Assembly: GCA_900553145.1 (NCBI GenBank)
Contig: USCL01000046.1
Location: 1-17,887 of the forward strand
Direction: 5' to 3'
Source of the DNA: an uncultured Desulfovibrio sp.
GTDB taxonomy: Bacteria > Desulfobacterota > Desulfovibrionia > Desulfovibrionales > Desulfovibrionaceae
DNA: 17,887 nucleotides
Part shown: piece by piece, positions 15,768 through 17,887 of the stretch
Position numbering within the stretch: the stretch's first letter is position 1
Layout: each line of letters opens with the position of its first letter
Notes under the pieces: model-generated
The model's database searches: none
What the model was told of the DNA's origin: nothing
Seen by the model: the letters and a program-made list of their open reading frames with translations, nothing else
Translations under genes and position numbers: made by a program

Positions 15768-16760
15768 TTACTGCACTTTATTATTCGGCACTCGACTTTC
15801 AAACAAGTCATACCTTGTTGTTAGGTTAAGATTAGCCAAGCAAAACAGGCACAGCGGAACGGTGAGAAAGTTCCTTGTAAGTCACCACGTACAGTTCTTC
15901 ACCACGGCAGAGAGGACTTTGGAAATGCCCAACTTGATACAGTGGTACGCATTTATGTGGTTGATGTGGTAGATACCCTTACGATGCTTGCCAGATTCTA
16001 TCTGGATCACACGATATTCCTTGGAGGAAGTGAAGCCCTGATACGATTTCTCCTAATCCGTACAGAAGATAGCTCCAGATTCCACCTTTCCTTCGTAGAA
16101 AGCAGTGAGTTCTCTGGTGGAAATCTTACCCAGATTACACACTTTGGAAAGAACGAAGTTAGAACGGTCTATAGCACAAGGAACGCACACCTGTTGGCGG
16201 GAAAGTCCACGCTGAGAAGCCTTCGTTCCACGGTGATGTGCCCTTCTTCCTTCGGGAAGGTGACGTGAACCTTTGTATGACACACGGAAGAAGGTTTCGT
16301 CCGCTTCTATCACACCCTTAAGGGAAGTTTCCTTTTCCATCTTACGAGAAAGAGCGCCCAGAGTCTTATGACGCCACACGAAGGAAGTCTGGAAAGAAAT
16401 ACCGCACTCTTCGGCACTCTTGCGGATGCTCAATCCATCCAACATACACTCTATGTATTTTTCCCAAGTGGCAAGTGGCTTACGGGTTTTGCTGAAGACG
16501 GAGAAGGAAAGAGCGGTGAAGAATTCCCCGCAATCCTTACAGCGATACCTCTGGACGCCGTTCTGCTTACCGTACTTCTGGACATTCTCCACACAGCCAC
16601 AGTGAGGGCAGTAGATCCCCTTGGAGAACTTGGATTCTTCCAGTTCTTTCTTGGTTTCAGTGGGATGATTCTGAGCGGAACGCTCCAACGCTTCCAGCAA
16701 TTCCCTCTTGTCGGCATAGGAGAGGGAGTTAATCGCCTTTCTGAGTTCCACAAGATTCAT
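15768..16760 (-). pseudogene. IS1595-family transposase, broken by two in-frame stops
   Basis: One frame of 330 codons, typical of the family, is interrupted by TAG at 16053-16055 (codon 236) and TGA at 15882-15884 (codon 293), ending in TAA at 15768-15770. The N-terminus has a zinc-ribbon (CPHC near 51-54, CKDC near 74-77) and a helix-turn-helix-like region (SIRKSAEECGISFQTSFVWRH). The catalytic core shows the first Asp in IEADETFF (154) and SYKGSR. The second Asp is in IFCTD (235), the last codon before the TAG. After it the frame continues EKSYQGF and GIYHINHINAYHC, with the Asn of the DDN triad, so homology passes through the first stop without a frameshift. The enzyme cannot be made whole, so the element needs help from elsewhere to move. 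Confidence 0.9.
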
Positions 16761-16787
16761 TCTTCGTCTCTGTTATTTATTAAGTAA

Positions 16788-16817
16788 TTTATATCAATAT
16801 GTTATATATAATACCAA
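16788..16817 (-). promoter_or_regulatory. Putative promoter at the right end of the element, reading inward
   Basis: On the minus strand TTGGTA (16812-16817, overlapping the terminal repeat) and TATAAA (16788-16793) are 18 bases apart. It would drive the transposase remnant and, with no terminator seen between, the R-M genes. The whole stretch is AT-rich, so chance matches are likely. Confidence 0.4.
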
Positions 16818-16837
16818 CTACTAATTATGACAGAGCC
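16814..16837. repeat. Right terminal inverted repeat of the element
   Basis: Read leftward from 16837 it begins GGCTCTGTCATAATT and pairs with the left end (19 of 23). It lies 53 bases before the transposase start, as expected for the transposase-proximal end. Confidence 0.82.
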
Positions 16838-16845
16838 AAAATGAA
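16838..16845. repeat. Target-site duplication, right copy
   Basis: AAAATGAA, matching the left copy at 7 of 8. On the minus strand it is the T-rich tail of the tRNA terminator, which identifies the original target. Confidence 0.6.
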
Positions 16846-16877
16846 AACGGGTTACGAAACTGCGTTCGTAACCCGTT
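16838..16877 (-). terminator. Intrinsic terminator of the tRNA transcript
   Basis: A perfect 13-base stem (16846-16858 with 16865-16877, arms AACGGGTTACGAA and complement) has a 6-base loop. On the minus strand it is followed by TTCATTTT, after which the transposon begins. The T-tract has thus been cut short by the insertion. Confidence 0.85.
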
Positions 16878-16885
16878 CCTATATA

Positions 16886-16961
16886 TGGTGGACCCACTAG
16901 GACTTGAACCTAGGACGGACCGGTTATGAGCCGGTGGCTCTACCAACTGAGCTATAGGTCC
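16886..16961 (-). tRNA. tRNA with CAU anticodon (elongator Met or Ile2)
   Basis: A 76-nt cloverleaf with encoded CCA. The 7-base acceptor stem is GGACCTA with TGGGTCC (one G-T pair). The D-arm is AGCTCAGTTGGTAGAGC. The anticodon stem ACCGG/CCGGT carries the loop CTCATAA, and the T-arm is CTAGG-TTCAAGT-CCTAG. It lacks the three G-C pairs of an initiator tRNA anticodon stem, so it is not fMet. CAU in an elongator body may read AUG, or AUA after lysidine modification; sequence alone does not settle which. Its 5' end is 9 bases after the ferredoxin stop, so it is probably co-transcribed or uses a promoter inside that gene. Confidence 0.95.
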
Positions 16962-16970
16962 TCAAGGGCG

Positions 16971-17420
16971 CTATTCGGTCAGCACTCCTTCTTCGGGAGC
17001 GTCCATCTGCATGGCCCCGACAGGGCAAATACGGATGCAACGCGCGCATACTGTACACTTTTCCTTATCAAATGCAAGGAGGCGCGTTTTGAGGTCGACG
17101 GTCAGCGCAGAGGACGGGCACAGGGCCGTGCACATCCCGCACTGCATGCATGTATCCTCATCGTGCCAGATACGCTGCGCCACCGGCGAAACCAACACGC
17201 CCCGATCCCGCAGGTAGCCGATCCCCCTGTCGCAGGCTTCACGCGAGCCGGACAGTTCAAGAGTCAAAAAACCTTCCTGCCGCGGCGTGATCTGGGCGGT
17301 GCTGATATTGAAATCAAGATCAAACAACCGGGTCAGGTTGCAGACCAACGGCGCTCCCGAAATGGTCGGGGGAAACGTCAGATGCACATTGGTGCGGTAA
17401 GGCTTGGTTTCTTGGCTCAT
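16971..17420 (-). CDS. NIL-domain ferredoxin with two [4Fe-4S] motifs
   Basis: A 149-residue cytoplasmic electron-transfer protein. Residues about 10-80 match the NIL domain, a small fold also found on methionine ABC transporter ATPases. Two classic cluster motifs follow: CMQCGMCTALCP (Cys91, 94, 97, 101) and CTVCARCIRICP (Cys122, 125, 128, 132). In anaerobes including sulfate reducers this architecture is common and often linked to sulfur or methionine metabolism; the partner here is unknown. The start at 17420 lies 8 bases after the stop of the upstream TPR gene, with AGGGA overlapping that stop as a weak ribosome site, so the two are co-transcribed and probably coupled. All eight Cys are present. 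Confidence 0.93.
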   Translation of the reverse strand: MSQETKPYRTNVHLTFPPTISGAPLVCNLTRLFDLDFNISTAQITPRQEGFLTLELSGSREACDRGIGYLRDRGVLVSPVAQRIWHDEDTCMQCGMCTALCPSSALTVDLKTRLLAFDKEKCTVCARCIRICPVGAMQMDAPEEGVLTE

Positions 17421-17428
17421 GACGATCC

Positions 17429-17887
17429 CTACATCTTGTGGTCTTTCATGAGCTGCGCGGCGCGGGTCGCTTCAGGCGACTTGGGGAACTTCTTGATGAG
17501 CTCCTGCAAGCGGACCTTGGCGGCGTCCTTCTTTCCGGCCTTGATGAAGCACATGCCCTGCTTCAGGTACGCGGAAGCGGCCTTCCCGCTGGAGGCGTAT
17601 TTGGAAATGACCTGCTCGTAATCCAATGCGGCGGCCGGGAAGTTGCCGAGCTGGTAGTTGCACTCGCCGCGCCAGAACCACGCGTTGGAAATGAGCTTGT
17701 GCTTGCTGTACGTATCCGTGAAATCCGAGAAGGATTTCAGGGCCTGCTTGTAGTTGCGGGCATTGAACGCCTGCACGCCGTTGTCGTAGAGGGCTTTGGC
17801 GATGTCGCCCTGAGCCTGCGTCTGCGGGGCGGCCGCAGGAGGTGGAGAAATAAAAGGCCTCAATGGGTTTATCCTCATAGAACAGCA
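17429..17887 (-). CDS. CpoB/YbgF-like TPR protein, C-terminal part (5' end outside window)
   Basis: The C-terminal TPR region of a Tol-Pal-associated protein of the CpoB/YbgF type, which in Gram-negatives acts in the periplasm to coordinate outer-membrane constriction with wall synthesis. Repeats read ALYDNGVQAFNARNYKQALKSF, AWFWRGECNYQLGNFPAAALDYEQV and AYLKQGMCFIKAGKKDAAKVRLQELIKKFP, the typical family endings. The frame is open to the window edge, so the gene is partial here. An ATG at 17876-17878 exists but has no ribosome site or signal peptide. The residues before about position 15 (INPLRPFISPPP) look unlike the usual Pro/Ala linker and lie in a possible foreign segment, so the true upstream sequence may not be what is shown. 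Confidence 0.8.
   Translation of the reverse strand, partial: CCSMRINPLRPFISPPPAAAPQTQAQGDIAKALYDNGVQAFNARNYKQALKSFSDFTDTYSKHKLISNAWFWRGECNYQLGNFPAAALDYEQVISKYASSGKAASAYLKQGMCFIKAGKKDAAKVRLQELIKKFPKSPEATRAAQLMKDHKM
17826..17885 (-). other. SpoIID-like peptide fragment in another frame at the window edge
   Basis: On the minus strand, two bases offset from the TPR frame, the last 60 bases read LFYEDKPIEAFYFSTS then CGRP. This resembles the conserved GKPI-A-hSTSGGRT segment of SpoIID/LytB-type proteins from spore formers. Codons there are more AT-rich than in the TPR gene. The frame then dissolves into nonsense inside the TPR sequence, so at most a fragment is present. It could be chance, a misjoined read or a real rearrangement. 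Confidence 0.4.

Larger units (their letters stand above)
13804..16837 (-). mobile_element. IS1595-family transposon carrying an EcoRI/RsrI-type R-M system
   Basis: A 3,034-bp unit bounded by imperfect 24-base inverted repeats and flanked by an 8-base near-identical direct repeat. Reading from the right end leftward it holds a transposase pseudogene, a restriction endonuclease and a DNA methyltransferase, all in one orientation with only 13 and 23 bases between genes. The base composition is much more AT-rich than either flank. No second copy of the terminal repeat lies between the transposase and the endonuclease, so the R-M genes are passengers inside one element, not neighbours of a simple IS. 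IS1595 members with passenger genes are known; this particular cargo I have not seen described. The element inserted in the T-tract of the adjacent tRNA terminator. Confidence 0.85.

Noticed and set aside
16053..16055. TAG in the transposase as a pyrrolysine or suppressed amber codon
   Set aside because: Some relatives of this type of host do decode TAG, but a second stop (TGA) follows in the same frame, and TAG is next to the catalytic Asp where a simple sense codon is expected; decay is simpler.
13804..16837. Composite transposon or simple IS next to an unrelated R-M locus
   Set aside because: Only one transposase remnant is present, no internal copy of the terminal repeat was found near 15,770, and the flanking direct repeats enclose the whole unit.
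1..17887. CRISPR array, prophage or integron
   Set aside because: No regularly spaced repeats, phage structural genes, integrase or attC-like sites were seen.

Overview
The window reads as chromosome of a GC-rich Gram-negative bacterium, most likely a Desulfovibrionaceae-type sulfidogen (Desulfovibrio/Bilophila relatives). That is an inference from the overall look of the proteins: a NIL-domain ferredoxin, a CpoB/YbgF-type TPR protein, a periplasmic BMP-type binding protein pair and a typical bacterial enolase, all on a GC-rich backbone with clear AGGAG-type ribosome binding sites.

Layout. 24-1319 (-) is enolase. It is divergent from a tandem pair of BMP-family periplasmic binding proteins (1773-3986, +) that ends in a hairpin. 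4343-7072 (+) is a two-gene unit: an unrecognised protein with two N-terminal membrane helices, then a Sel1-repeat protein. 7338-7550 (-) is a 70-residue orphan gene with its own promoter. 8093-10984 (+) pairs a Tat-exported HD-domain hydrolase with a secreted alkaline phosphatase. 11258-13623 (+) is a small periplasmic CPFC protein followed by an ABC ATPase and an FtsX/MacB-type permease that overlap by 4 bases, closed by a good terminator.

13804-16837 is the standout: an AT-richer 3,034-bp element with 24-base imperfect terminal inverted repeats and a 7/8 direct repeat of 8 bases outside them. It carries, all on the minus strand, a dead IS1595-family transposase (two in-frame stops), an EcoRI/RsrI-type restriction endonuclease, and an RsrI-type (beta-class) adenine methyltransferase. 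The restriction-modification (R-M) genes are passengers between the transposase and the distal end, so this looks like a mobile restriction-modification cassette whose motor has since died. It landed in the T-tract of the terminator of the tRNA(CAU) gene at 16886-16961 (-).

16971-17887 (-) holds a NIL/2x[4Fe-4S] ferredoxin and the C-terminal part of a CpoB/YbgF-like TPR protein that runs off the window. The last ~60 bases look foreign to that gene: another frame spells a SpoIID-like peptide, so a misjoin or rearrangement near the edge should be suspected.

Working together: the exported HD hydrolase and alkaline phosphatase probably act on phosphorylated compounds in the periplasm. The CPFC protein plus ABC pair is a separate envelope transport or extraction unit. 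The R-M pair would protect against GAATTC-bearing DNA while requiring methylation of host sites, several of which lie in this window.
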